Assembly: GCA_037952775.1 (NCBI GenBank)
Contig: JBANAY010000003.1
Coordinates: 23,932,001 to 23,996,000 of the forward strand
Direction: 5' to 3'
Source: Clonostachys chloroleuca
Taxonomy: Eukaryota; Ascomycota; Sordariomycetes; Hypocreales; Bionectriaceae
DNA: 64,000 nt
Part shown: in pieces, positions 34,401 through 43,678 of the stretch
Numbering within the stretch: the stretch's first letter is position 1
Layout: the number at the start of each line of letters is the position of its first letter
The notes under the pieces: model-generated
What the model saw: the letters and a program-made list of their open reading frames with translations, nothing else
Databases searched by the model: none
What the model was told of the DNA's origin: nothing
Program-made: the position numbers and the translations under genes

Positions 34401-34988
34401 AACCACTGCATCCACTTGTTGTTGCGAGTCGTTGTTTTGGTTTTTTATAGTGGTGCTTTCAGTCGTTGAGGAATCGTCGTGTCCTTCTAACGTCTGACGA
34501 AATTTCGATTTCCGTTGATCCTGATATAGGTTCGTAAGAGTGTCCCTCCACTCTATGCGGCCGGTGAACCAGTCTATCAGTGGGTTCGCATCTCGTAGCC
34601 ATGGTAATCCTAATATAACGTCATAGGAATTTAATGGTACTAAGTCGTATGTGACGTCGAATTTTTTCCCTTGGATTTCGGTTATGAGGTGATCGGTCTC
34701 AGAGTCGATGATTCCGTTGTTGTACTCAAATGACGTTCCATCCGGAGTTATAATATCATAGGACTTCTTCTTTGTCCTCCATGGTAAGCGGAGTCGGTTA
34801 ATCACCGCTGGTGAGATATAATTGCATGATGCTCCACAGTCTATCCATGCTGTGAGCTGGTGTCCCTCGATCTCAATGTCTGTGACGATATTGATTGAAT
34901 TTCCTCCCTCTATAGCTCCTAGGGTCTTCTGATTCAATATCATTTTACCGCGCTGTAGCCCCGTTACAGACGGTTCGTGTCGTTTTTT
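31245..34988 (-). CDS. pol: Pol polyprotein: protease, reverse transcriptase, RNase H, integrase, chromodomain
   Basis: Expressed by a -1 shift from gag at 34982-34988. The frame is open upstream to 35117, but its first ATG is at 35045, inside gag. Domains in order: aspartic protease WIDCGASCNYISP (catalytic Asp near 34841); reverse transcriptase with KLRLVVDYRQLN and YLDD at 33567-33578; RNase H with ETDASDFAIG and YTDHKNI; integrase with an HHCC zinc domain (HPLSGHQG ... CDTC), the Asp of FDHIVKLP, the Asp of ISDRGTTF and the Glu of NGQTERLN; and a C-terminal chromodomain (YFIKWKGYTDNDNTWEP near 31400-31460). All key residues are present. This makes it a Ty3/Gypsy chromovirus that is probably still competent. 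The basic tail after the chromodomain (SPRKRARKKE) looks like a nuclear localisation signal. Confidence 0.95.
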   Translation of the reverse strand, partial: KKRHEPSVTGLQRGKMILNQKTLGAIEGGNSINIVTDIEIEGHQLTAWIDCGASCNYISPAVINRLRLPWRTKKKSYDIITPDGTSFEYNNGIIDSETDHLITEIQGKKFDVTYDLVPLNSYDVILGLPWLRDANPLIDWFTGRIEWRDTLTNLYQDQRKSKFRQTLEGHDDSSTTESTTIKNQNNDSQQQVDAVVTALTAPQPGTPKNLSRQELRRTKRILGQIQKLERPPEIDFIDWTRMTNQQKHDYDVKFNLWHKQARKEQLQKDEEERLKRGRLDHIPKEYRKYDKLFKETLETGLPQHSQWDHEISIIDGGEPAFHKLYNLTEPQLQTLREYIDDMLAKGYIRLSTSSAGYPVMFVPKKNGKLRLVVDYRQLNKITRKDRTPLPLITELRDRLQGKQWFTALDLKGAYNLIRIKEGDEWKTAFRTKFGLYEYLVMPFGLTNAPATFQRMINQVLREYLDIFVVVYLDDILIFSDDLDTHKEHVHKVLKKLEDANLLVEPEKSQFHVKEVNFLGHTIRPNEIRMEKSKIAAVSEWEEPTNVKEVQAFLGFANYYRRFIKDYGKIAAPLHDLTKKEKEFRWNSKHQDAFDDIKNCITHEPVLRMFDPNKEVELETDASDFAIGAQVSQRDDEGRLHPVAFYSKKLHGAELNYPIYDKEFMAIMRAFEEFEHYCLGTQHKVKVYTDHKNIQYFATTQQLNGRQIRYAEYLSKFDYEIIHRKGSENGRADALSRKPEYEQIIPKTNGQLFSTNDKGHLVQQTLGAMLKETAHAKIQMEAMPDMKTLQQDARMALIKEIHEHPLSGHQGVKKTFDRIRQHHDYPGLRKDVQTVVSECDTCARIKSARHKPYGELKPVSVPKRPWQSISFDHIVKLPLSTEPMTGVQYDSILVVIDRLTKYGHFIPYKEASSAEDLAYQFLRHVVSHHGLPEEIISDRGTTFASKFWQSLMAQMGTKHKLSTAYHPQSNGQTERLNQTLEQYLRAYVNYEQDNWVQLLPTAQIAYNSSVQESTQLTPMYANYGYEPEFQNRQTLDGPDAPAAILTKETLHSLHAEMKTELEFIQERMKKYYDKTRLKGPILKEGDKVYLLRKNITTTRPSDKLDYKKLGPFKIKDKKSDTNYELSLPDTMHIHPVFHISLLEKAPENAPDQDHPIEVYEEEYEPEKILKKEVRNGQTFYFIKWKGYTDNDNTWEPARHLKNCQKLVRQYHQAQKRPSQQTKKGKAPRPLEETPDQSRSPRKRARKKE
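34947..34988 (-). promoter_or_regulatory. Predicted -1 ribosomal frameshift signal (gag/pol)
   Basis: In element sense the slippery heptamer A AAA AAC (34988-34982) lies in the gag frame. A 7-nt spacer follows, then a stem-loop: ACCG pairs with CGGT and CTGTA with TACAG around a 7-nt loop (34974-34947). The gag stop TAA (34966-34964) falls inside it. A -1 slip at the heptamer leads exactly into the open pol frame. This is the standard eukaryotic -1 signal layout. Confidence 0.8.
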
Positions 34989-37318
34989 GCCTGGTTGACT
35001 CGTTGTTCGAGCTGTTCTCGCTCTTCTTCGTTCTTGGGTACCCATTTCAGGATATCCGCAAGGGTTCTTGGCTCGTCTGCGTGGCCAGGGATAAATTGTT
35101 TGTATTTCCTCTTCCAATCATTTAGTTCGTTGATGATTGTGGGTATTCCATCGTCAGAGTGAGCTTTGTCCCATTCTTTTTCGTCGGTGGAGGTGATTTC
35201 CTGTTCCTCCGTGTCGCTGCTTTCTTCGCTATCCGTTGGGGATGGCGCGCCTTGTTCGCGGCGTTGTCTTATTTCTTCTTCCCACTGCTGATGCTGTTGG
35301 AGGTGTGTCTTGGCAGGGGTTGTGTCATCGTCACCGTACTTAGCCAGTTCTAGCGCTATCGTTTTGGCTTCCAGGTGGTTCCTGCACTTCCAGTTGCGGC
35401 ATCGTTCGATTCGACTGTTGCATTCAGCCGTTGCTTGATCTTCGAGGTCCTTGTTCTTGTGCCATAATTCGATTTTGGCCTTTTTGTGAACCTTGCACCT
35501 TGGTTCAGTACACAATTCTGCTGGTAGTTCGCCGTAGGTGCATTCTTCAGGGTATTCTTCCAAGTCTTCCTCAAAGATGGCATATTGTTTTGTACCCTGT
35601 CGTCGGTACGTGAATCGTTGCGTCTGTTCTGCGGTGTATTTGTCGGGTATTCTTCCGTTAGGGCATGGAAAGAAATCGTTTTTGGCCTTTTCTGTCCAAT
35701 GTACTCGGCACTGATTATTGTAGCAGGTCATCCATGATTCCAGAGGGTGGTCGTGCGTCCATGTTGTCTTCATGCAGGTCGGTATTTCATATGCGCCGTT
35801 ACCGAGCCGTATGGCACTGATAGTGTTGTTTCCAAAAATGACCAGTTCCTCTGATACGTCTGGATGTTGTTCCCGCATCTTCTCTTGATGATATGCGTGG
35901 AGTTCGTTGTGTTCGGCTTCGATTTCCATCCTTGTCTGCCAGTATTGTTCTTTTTCAGTGGAGTTTCGTGGAATGACTCCGTTGGCATAGCAAAACATAT
36001 ATTCGTATTTGGTGGGTGGTCCAAATCCTAGGACCGGTTCCCCTCGTTCAAGCTTTTTCTTAAGCTCTTGGAAGATCTGTTGGATTTCTTCTTGTCGTTT
36101 CCTGGCCACACTGAGTTTTGCGCGTTCCTCAGGTTCCAGTACTTCTTGAAAAATGGGTGCGTCTCTTAGAGGGTACTTAGGAATCACAATAGTCGTAGGA
36201 GTTTCTTCTCGGTCGATTTTGTGCATCATTCCCAAGACTTTGGTATCGGTTTTCCCAATTGCTCCCAATTGCTTCTTGCCATCCTTGGCAGGTTTCCAAT
36301 CTTTCTTCTTGTCTTTCTTAGGTTCTGGACATTGGGGTGAAATGTGTCCAACCTTGTTGCAGTTGTAGCATTTACGTTTCTCCACAGCTCCTAGCTCCAT
36401 GGGTCCTGCGTGTGTCCCAGAGGCTGTGGTGCGTTGTTGTCGTGGTCTCCCAGTGTTGGCAAAGTAGTTTGTCTTTTTGTTGCGAGTTCGCCACTGGTAC
36501 TGCCGGTCATCGATCCTTATGGCCATAGTCACGTATTCGTGAATGCTTGCTGGCCGATCTTCCTTGTAGAGTTCTTTTTGCACTTCTTCTTTTAGCCTGT
36601 CGAAGTAATGAGACATGGCCTGTCCTTCGTCCCATCCAGTTTTAGCCAAAAGCTGGAGGTACCTAGTGCTGAAGGTTGTGCATGATCCTTTCTGAGAGAG
36701 CAGGTTGATTTCGTGTTCTGCCTTGCGCTTCTCGTCCTGGATTCCGAAGGTTTGCTGAAGAACTTCCACAAAGTAATCGAAGCTTGTCATGATGTTGATG
36801 GTTCGTTGATTCCCTCGTCCGCTGAGGTATTCCCTCATGACGGGTTCAAACCAGTTAAGTGCGCCTCCCTTGAGTCGTGAGTGGGCGTACGTAACTTTTC
36901 TCTCGTCTGTTCCAAGGGTAACGGGAAAGTAGTTGAAGTATACTTGAAGTTGAGTCACGAATCCTTGGAGTTGGTCTTGTGTTCCATCGAACATCTCGGG
37001 TGGTGGTGGCTTGAGCAGTTGTCCTGGCTCTCTTCCTTGAACGGCGGTTGCGGCTTGAGCCTGGAGGTTGGCGTGCATGGCGGCTTGCTGCGCCATGAGG
37101 GCTGTTGCGTTGGCCAACTCTTGGCGAGTGTCCGCAAGGTGCGCGTTGAGCTGGTTAACTTGATCTCGCAAGAGCTGTATGTCTTCAGCATGGTTGTCGT
37201 CGTCGCTGCTGTCGTCGCTGTCCTCGTCCATAGCGTCATCCTCGACGGTTGGAGCAGGTGGGTTATTGTTGGCAGCAGGAGCATGCTGTTGCTGAGTTTG
37301 AGGTACTGCGGCGGCCAT
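34964..37318 (-). CDS. gag: Gag polyprotein with CCHC zinc knuckle and three extra CCCH-like motifs
   Basis: 784 codons from the ATG at 37318 (the frame extends upstream only through a TTG). The N-terminus is acidic and Gln-rich. A retrotransposon gag core follows (PPPPEMFDGTQDQLQGFV through SFDYFVEVLQQTFGIQDE). A nucleocapsid zinc knuckle CYNCNKVGHISPQC lies near 36325-36375. Unlike many Gypsy gags, a long C-terminal extension follows with three similar motifs C-x4-C-x2-H, each preceded by another Cys: CYNNQCRVH (about 35700), CTEPRCKVH (about 35500) and CRNWKCRNH (about 35390). It forms the particle and packages element RNA. It ends inside the frameshift stem. Confidence 0.93.
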   Translation of the reverse strand: MAAAVPQTQQQHAPAANNNPPAPTVEDDAMDEDSDDSSDDDNHAEDIQLLRDQVNQLNAHLADTRQELANATALMAQQAAMHANLQAQAATAVQGREPGQLLKPPPPEMFDGTQDQLQGFVTQLQVYFNYFPVTLGTDERKVTYAHSRLKGGALNWFEPVMREYLSGRGNQRTINIMTSFDYFVEVLQQTFGIQDEKRKAEHEINLLSQKGSCTTFSTRYLQLLAKTGWDEGQAMSHYFDRLKEEVQKELYKEDRPASIHEYVTMAIRIDDRQYQWRTRNKKTNYFANTGRPRQQRTTASGTHAGPMELGAVEKRKCYNCNKVGHISPQCPEPKKDKKKDWKPAKDGKKQLGAIGKTDTKVLGMMHKIDREETPTTIVIPKYPLRDAPIFQEVLEPEERAKLSVARKRQEEIQQIFQELKKKLERGEPVLGFGPPTKYEYMFCYANGVIPRNSTEKEQYWQTRMEIEAEHNELHAYHQEKMREQHPDVSEELVIFGNNTISAIRLGNGAYEIPTCMKTTWTHDHPLESWMTCYNNQCRVHWTEKAKNDFFPCPNGRIPDKYTAEQTQRFTYRRQGTKQYAIFEEDLEEYPEECTYGELPAELCTEPRCKVHKKAKIELWHKNKDLEDQATAECNSRIERCRNWKCRNHLEAKTIALELAKYGDDDTTPAKTHLQQHQQWEEEIRQRREQGAPSPTDSEESSDTEEQEITSTDEKEWDKAHSDDGIPTIINELNDWKRKYKQFIPGHADEPRTLADILKWVPKNEEEREQLEQRVNQAKNDTNRL

Positions 37319-37372
37319 GATGTCTTCTTCGTTATTGCACAGCGATTGAGACAAGGTAATCGGCTGAACAAG

Positions 37373-37382
37373 AGTTATCAAT
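37373..37382 (-). other. Primer-binding site, self-priming type
   Basis: In element sense ATTGATAACT starts one base after the 5' LTR. It does not begin with the TGG usual for tRNA primers. It is exactly complementary to AGTTATCAAT inside the same LTR (37564-37555), about 44 nt after the start of the TATATATA box, where the transcript could begin. This is the arrangement known from Tf1, whose mRNA 5' end primes reverse transcription. The old element keeps both parts (RIP-altered but still complementary) at 978-987 and in its LTR. Confidence 0.65.
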
Positions 37383-37383
37383 G

Positions 37384-37762
37384 TGTGACGGTTGGATGAC
37401 TTACACTGGACGGGGGTCTAGGGTAGGTCGGGGTTAAACCAATCAGAGCGTTGTTCTGAGTGGCGCGATCAGGTTGTCTTAGGCTGTGCAATGCTAGTCA
37501 CTGTCAATGTGCGAGTATTGTGGAGCTAGTAACAATAGATGCGTAGACGATGTTATTGATAACTGTCTGAAAGAGTGTTCTATCTAGTGAAATGAATGTG
37601 TATATATACTAGGGTGATATGTACGATATGGTCCATATCGTTGATGATCGACTGGCGTTATGGTTGATATGTGGGATATCAACCATATCGTTTTGGCTGC
37701 ACGTGACCACGCGTGATGACTAAGGGTGGTCCGGTTGGGTGACGCAGGGGTTGTTCGTAACA
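37384..37762 (-). repeat. 5' LTR of the intact element
   Basis: 379 bp, apparently identical to 30300-30678. Followed by ATTAG (37763-37767), the target duplication. The presumed self-primer segment is at 37555-37564. Confidence 0.97.
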
Positions 37763-39060
37763 ATTAGAATAACTCTCTAAGTTTAATTATTAAGGGTATT
37801 AAGTAGATTATAAAGAGTATATAGTAAATTATATATAAACTTATACTTCTAAAGGGAAAGATATCTAAACTTAAGAAAGTAAATAAATAATTAAATAAAT
37901 ACTAGAGAATAAAAATATTATACTTATATAAAGAAAGCTCTCTTAGTATATAGAAATTATAGAACCTTATAACTAAAAGGGATATTAAATAATAGATATA
38001 GATAGAAAATTATATAGATTATAATTAGAAATCTTATTAAGAGTAAGATACTTAGTAATATAGTATATATAGTAAGATAGATTATAATATATAGACTTAT
38101 AAGATAGTAGAGAAATTATTTAGCTCTAATTCTAAAGTTACTATAAGTAATTAGATTAAAAAATAGAAGCTAGAAGGTATCTTAATTAGGTCTTATTAAA
38201 AATAGTAGAAATATACCTCTAAAACTAGCTAGGCTATATCTTAATTAGACCTAGTTAAGATATCTTAAGGCTAGCTAATTAGCTAGATCTAGTTAAAATC
38301 TATCTAGAAATATAATATCTTAGCTATAGTAGTTTTTTAAGAAGAGATAGAAAAAATTAAAGTAGAAAAAGAAGAAAAAGAAACAGTATTATCTTTATAC
38401 TTATTAAGCTCTATAGCTTAGAATATATAAGCTATTTTTAGAAAGATATTTTTTCTAGCTATATTAATATATAATAGTAATATAAAAAATATTTCTAGAA
38501 AATATAAAGCTTTAGGATAAGAATTATATATTTTAATAATAAAAAGGTTAAGGAAAGTAATCTATATACTGATTTAATCTGTATACTAGTAGATTATATT
38601 ATAATATATATTTATAGCTATAGAATATTTTTTATTAGGAATAATATAGATTTAATATTAATCTAATATCTATTTATATATAGTTAGTTATACTATATAA
38701 TATTTATTAAATTATATAATTACTATTTAATTAATATAAATATTTAATTAATATAACTATTTAATTAATATAACTATTTAATTAATATAACTATTTAATT
38801 AATATAACTATTTAATTAATATAACTATTTAATTAATATAACTATTTAATTAATATAACTATTTAATTAATATAACTATTTAATTAATCTAGCTATTAAT
38901 TATAATAATAGATATATACTATATTTTTTTTTAATTAATAAGAGAAGAGTATATATACTACTTAGCTCCTCTAGCTATAAATACTACTAATTAGCTTTAT
39001 ATATTTAGTACTATATATTATATAGTATCTACTTAGTTTTAAAGAGCTTGTTCTAATTAG
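37763..39060. repeat. RIP-mutated repeat DNA, other half of the insertion target
   Basis: AT-rich, no readable frame, beginning with the target duplication ATTAG. It contains the 17-bp tandem array at 38724-38892. Base composition returns to normal near 39060. Confidence 0.6.
38724..38892. repeat. Tandem repeat, 17-bp unit, about 10 copies
   Basis: Unit ACTATTTAATTAATATA repeated almost without change (one unit begins AATATTT). The uniformity suggests recent expansion in the AT-rich block. Confidence 0.85.
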
Positions 39061-39415
39061 TCTTAGCCTTATACTATATATAGAAGATCAGTATATCAGT
39101 TGAGTTATAGATTTGTTATTACTGCTGAATCTATTCCTCGAGGCTAGGTAACCAGATCAATTGGATGGCTAGCTCGTTATAGTATTGTAACGCGTGAAGG
39201 GTAAGGTATGAAACTATTCAGTGTCTACAGTTTTGTGGATCTGTAGGTTTATTATCAATGCAAATTTCTAATAATTAATCGTCATTTCGGTGTTATGTTA
39301 CTCTGAGCCTTTATCTTTATAGGAAGCTTGCTATTATGGATGTCATCTGTAGATAAACACTAGAGCTTTAAATTATTTTCCCGAAAAGCTCGGAGGGTAG
39401 GCTTGACACTGTGTA
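39061..39415. other. Boundary region before gene island 2; no gene seen
   Basis: Ordinary composition, 3' side of the FAD oxidoreductase gene. Nothing recognised. Confidence 0.5.
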
Positions 39416-41076
39416 CTATAGCCTGGGCTCTGATGGCAGATTATTAAATAAATCCATTACAAAGTTTTCCGGGCTGGATAACCGCTCTGAAGTCTCCTCA
39501 AACACGCTAGGAAGCATTGAATCAGCATATGAGCAACTTGTCAATACCATCTGGACGATTCCCTTGGCAGCGAGGAAAACCTGGGGCATGCCATGTCCAG
39601 TGAAACCCCCATAATGAATATATTGTCTCGGCCGGGTACGCGACCGAGTCGAGGAAGCCTATCGGATGAGTAGCCCATTACTAAGAGGCTATTGTTAGCG
39701 GTTTTATTCAAGGGTTCAATGAAGTGGACAATATCTTTCTTGCGTGTAGTTTTCGGGAGAAGAGCTAGGCTCGACTCACTTCCCGTCCAGACTTGGTCTG
39801 TTCTTGCGCTGCTGTTCTCCCACCCCCTGAAGTGGCGTTGCATGTATCCGTCAAAGTAATGCTTAGCACGCTTAATGAGGTCTTCGTCGTTAACATTCCC
39901 ATACCAGTCCTCTAATCTTTTTAAATAAGTTCTTCGTGCTCCCCCAACAACTATGCTTCCGTCCGGCCGGGGAATAAGGTAGTCAAAGTCCCAATCATTG
40001 AACCGGATGGCATACGTATTCGGAAGGAGAGGAGGGCTGCTTGGCGTTACTATTCGGCTGCACACTGCACGGTATGGAATAATTTTGTTGTGGTATTCTG
40101 GCAGCAGGGCGGCTGTGTAGGCGTTGGTAGCCATGAGGACTTGTTTGGCAAGGACGGTCCCTCGCTTTGTTTTCAGTACCCACCGATAGTCTTCCTGGCT
40201 TTGCGAGATGGACAAAACGGGGGTGTTCGTTTGAACGTTGACACCTTTAGCGATGGCCCTCGAGAACATATGGTGAATCATTTTGTATGGCCAGACGTGA
40301 CCGGCGGTGTAGCTAAATGCGCCCTTGGCGCCTTTGATGCCGGAAATCTGAAAAATCTTAGAATTAGTTGAGAAGCCTTAAAAAGCAACTTGGATAAGAG
40401 GCAGTACAACGGTGAGATTAATGCCATCTTTCGTGTCAAAGATTGGGTTAACATTCTACATACCATTTCAGCATCTTTGCCATGTAGGTAAAAGACGCTT
40501 TTGGTGGACTCAACGCTGGCATCGATGAGCCGATCATATCCTGCTTTGAGGGAAGTATTATGAGATTCTGACAGCTGAACATCTACGGCACGGGTGAGAA
40601 AAAAGTCGCAGTCGGCACCAGAATTCCTGACATATTCTTCAACTGCTCTAACATTGTCGAGTTCAAAATCGGCCACCTCGGTTGCTGCATCAATGCCATG
40701 CTTTGATGCAAGATAAGATGCCATGTTGTAGACATCTGGTTTTAGGTGACCCCCTATCGAAAAGAATAATTTGATTAGTCACATAGAAAGGGAAAAGCTG
40801 GGGTTGAATCTGATATACGAATGTTAACTAACCATTGCGACCAGTCGCTCCGGAGCATAGTTCTCGAGCTTCGAGAACCAAGATACTCTTCTCATCTGCT
40901 GCCATCGAATTTAGAAGATGAGTAACAAGTGAGCCACCAGAGAAGCCACTCCCGATGATGGCAATATCTATTTGGGGGGGAATGCCTTCGGGGGATCTGT
41001 AATTATCCAGCTCACCCGGAGCCGATCGCCAAAACGATGGTCCACCTTTGGGGTGTGGGAATGGTTTGCTTGTCAT
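39416..41076 (-). pseudogene. FAD-dependent amine/amino-acid oxidase-like gene (DAO family), one-base frameshift
   Basis: Three exons (41076-40833, 40753-40464, 40347-39416) follow the family. An N-terminal dinucleotide site IAIIGSGFSGGSL is followed by ATGRNGGH, typical of the OrdL/PuuB-type FAD oxidases. Then come GHVWPYKMIH, TNAYTAALLPEYHN, and near the end GYSSDRLPRLGRVPGRDNIFIMG. At 39606-39610 the plus strand has five C where a sixth is needed to continue the family C-terminus (FTGHGMPQV...). In this sequence the frame ends early, and the expected rest lies in the next frame up to TAG at 39416-39418. Exon lengths add to a multiple of three only if one base is restored. This is either a true recent null allele or a homopolymer read error. 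If functional it would oxidise an amine to an aldehyde or imine with H2O2 release. It is divergent from the aldehyde dehydrogenase gene. Confidence 0.8.
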
Positions 41077-41903
41077 AATGGTGAGTAGCCAGAAAAGTAG
41101 ATGTTAGATATTGGTGAGTTGGAGTGTAGTAAGGGATCGGGCCTAAATTTGTGGCAGGCTGTTTCTCAATGGCTTCCGTTCCAAGGGATGGGAGGAGACG
41201 CTTCGGGGTATCGTCGGGCAGAACTGATAATAAAGTTAAGTTCCTAGACAGCCTACTAGTTGTATTTCTATTCTGTCAGTCTGGCTCGATGACATATTGC
41301 TATGCAAGCTACTCGGAGGAGTAGTCGACATGTGATTATTGACAACTCGCGCCCTTCACAACCGTTGCCTCATTTGGGGGTGTTAAACTTAGACTGCCGG
41401 AGCGAGGCGCAGCCTATGCTCGTTTTGGCAGGAAAATGCGGTGGCAAACGAGGGAGCTCATAGATAAGAGATTAGTGATATCGGCTAGTGGGACGGAACC
41501 ATTCTCGATCCTAAATGGCCCATCTCTTTATTGTCATTTGACACCCTGATGTTTCGATTAGCTGACACAGCCATGCATTGAGGTTTAAACATGCCTGTTT
41601 CGGCTAGTGCATATCGTATCAGAGGTGGAGGTGCTGTTTTTGGCTATATCCTCGCATACATGGCCCTTTGGCCTCTAGCTTCCCTCTAGTGGGTATCCAT
41701 AATATCGGCAATGAGGGTACCAGAGTGGAGGAGCCGATAATCTCCCGGGGTCTAGGATAAGGCAGTACGGCCGGTTCATGGACTTGGGTTAAGAGTGCTA
41801 TTAAGAGAAAGGCGCGTTCAGCCCCAACCAAGCCGTTATCATTCCCACGTATTCGACGCCTAGAACCGCAAACACTAACAACCCCTGGATCATCATCTCA
41901 AAC
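41077..41903. promoter_or_regulatory. Divergent promoter region, FAD oxidase 1 / aldehyde dehydrogenase
   Basis: 827 bp between two starts. It contains GATAAG at 41463-41468 and 41756-41761, sites of the type bound by GATA nitrogen regulators, and a CGGCCGG block at 41768-41774 that resembles paired Zn2Cys6 half-sites. Function is inferred from position. Confidence 0.4.
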
Positions 41904-43678
41904 ATGGCCACATCCTTGACACAAGATCTCACTACCCCTAACGGGGCCAGGTACACTCAGCCTCTAGGTCTCTTCATAAACAATGAGTGGCGAGCAGCCA
42001 AGAGCGGTAGTACAATTCAAGTCATCAGCCCAAGGTGAGTAACCAAGCACAGTATTCATCTTGGTATGGTAGCTTACATATTTCTCTATTCAGTACCGAA
42101 GAGGAGATCGCCTGCGTACAAGCTGCCGGTGTAGAAGATATTGATGACGCTGTCAAGGCCGCCCGCCAGGCTCTCCGTGGGCCCTGGTCTGAGCTAAGCG
42201 GAACTGAGCGTGGTGCTTTAATGTGGAAGCTGGCCGACATAGCCGAGAAACATATGGAGGCCATGGCTGTCATAGACACTTGGAATAACGGTAGGTCTGG
42301 TGTCTGAAGCTGCTATTTTCTAAACCACACTATATAACCTGTTGAACTAACCTTGGAATCTCAAATTAAGGCAAGAGGCTTTCTTCTGCGCGAGGTGATG
42401 TCGAAGAGCTGGCAGGCGTTCTCAAATACTATGCTGGATTTGCGGATAAAATCCATGGCAAAGGTGAGATTATGAAGAGGTCTTGGCATGAACTGGTCTG
42501 AGTAAAGCCGACGCTAATAATCTGATGATTTCAGTCATCAATCCTTCAGCCCAAAAGCTCGCCTACACGCTAAAAGAACCGATCGGTGTCTGCGGCCAAA
42601 TCATTCCGTGGAATTATCCCCTAGGGATGGCAGCCTGGAAGTTAGGTCCAGCATTAGCAGCTGGCTGTACCGTGGTGTTGAAGCCCTCGGAAAACACCCC
42701 CTTGTCTATCCTATATTTTGCCAATCTTATCAAGGAGGCTGGATTTCCTCCTGGCGTGATCAATATTACCAATGGACTTGGCAGCGTCGCCGGAGCTGCC
42801 CTTGCCAGCCATACGGACGTAAACAAGGTGGCTTTCACAGGATCAACGGCTACCGGCCGTGAGATCATGAAGCTCGCGGCGATCAACCTCAAGAGCGTTA
42901 CTCTCGAGACCGGTGGTAAATCACCTCTAGTCGTTTTTGAGGACGCCGACTTTGAGCAAGCCGTGAATTGGAGCCACTACGGTATCATGGCAAACCAGGG
43001 TCAGATTTGCACTGCTACCAGCCGTATCCTGGTTCAACAGTCCATTTACGACAAGTTCGTGACGGCTTTTGTGGAGCGGGTCAAGTCCGTCTCTAAAGTC
43101 GGCGACCCTTTCGCCGACGATACGTTTCAGGGCCCTCAGGTGTCCAAGTCTCAGTATGAGAGAGTATTATCATACATTGAAAAGGGAAAGCAGGAGGGAG
43201 CGACCGTTAGTCTTGGCGGAAAGCCATATAGGTCTCCTCAAGGGAAGGGGTTCTTCATTGAGCCTACTGTTTTTACCAATGTGACTGATGAGATGACGAT
43301 TTACCGGGAAGAAATTTTCGGACCTTGTGTCGTCATCAGTCCATTCGAAGATGAGGTCATCCACCGAGTCAACAACACCACGTACGGTCTGGGAGCTGCT
43401 ATATTTACCCAAGATATTACACGTGCTCATGCCGTGGCCAAGAAGATTGAAGCTGGAAGTAAGTTGCATCTTAAAACTAAATACCTAGGATTTATACAGT
43501 GATTTCGATTCTAACGCCGTTTAAAGTGGTTTGGATTAATAGCAGCAACGACTCTGATTACCGCATTCCTTTTGGCGGATATAAAGAGTCAGGCATTGGA
43601 TCTGAGCTCGGCGAGGAGGGTTTGGCGGCGTACACGACTAACAAAGCGATTCATGTAAACATGGGATCTCGGTTATAA
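41904..43678 (+). CDS. NAD(P)-dependent aldehyde dehydrogenase
   Basis: Five exons (41904-42034, 42094-42290, 42371-42463, 42535-43458, 43527-43678), all phases matching, encode 498 residues, the usual ALDH length. Motifs: PWNYPLGMAAWKLGPALAAGC, the cofactor-site FTGSTATGREIM, the catalytic Glu in LETGGKSP, the catalytic Cys in NQGQICTATSR, EIFGPCVVI, and the C-terminal INSSNDSDYRIPFGGYKESGIGSELGEEG. It oxidises an aldehyde to the carboxylic acid. Sequence style is nearest to the aminoaldehyde/betaine-aldehyde and general ALDH groups, so an aminoaldehyde made by the adjoining FAD oxidases is a plausible substrate. No targeting signal is obvious, so a cytosolic site is likely. The last intron has a CTAAC branch site. 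Confidence 0.92.

Larger units (their letters stand above)
30300..37762 (-). mobile_element. Intact Gypsy/Ty3 chromovirus LTR retrotransposon
   Basis: A complete 7,463-bp element in minus orientation: LTRs at 30300-30678 and 37384-37762, gag at 37318-34964, pol in the -1 frame down to 31245, and the 5-bp target duplication ATTAG on both sides. The two 379-bp LTRs appear identical by eye and the frames are open, so the insertion is recent and has escaped RIP. It sits in the middle of RIP-mutated repeats, as expected for an integrase with a chromodomain that binds heterochromatin marks. It also carries an antisense ORF (30776-31402) beside its 3' LTR. Confidence 0.97.

Noticed and set aside
34964..35117. 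Separate start codon for pol
   Set aside because: The first pol-frame codon at 35117 is TTG and the first ATG (35045) lies inside gag; the frameshift heptamer explains expression better.
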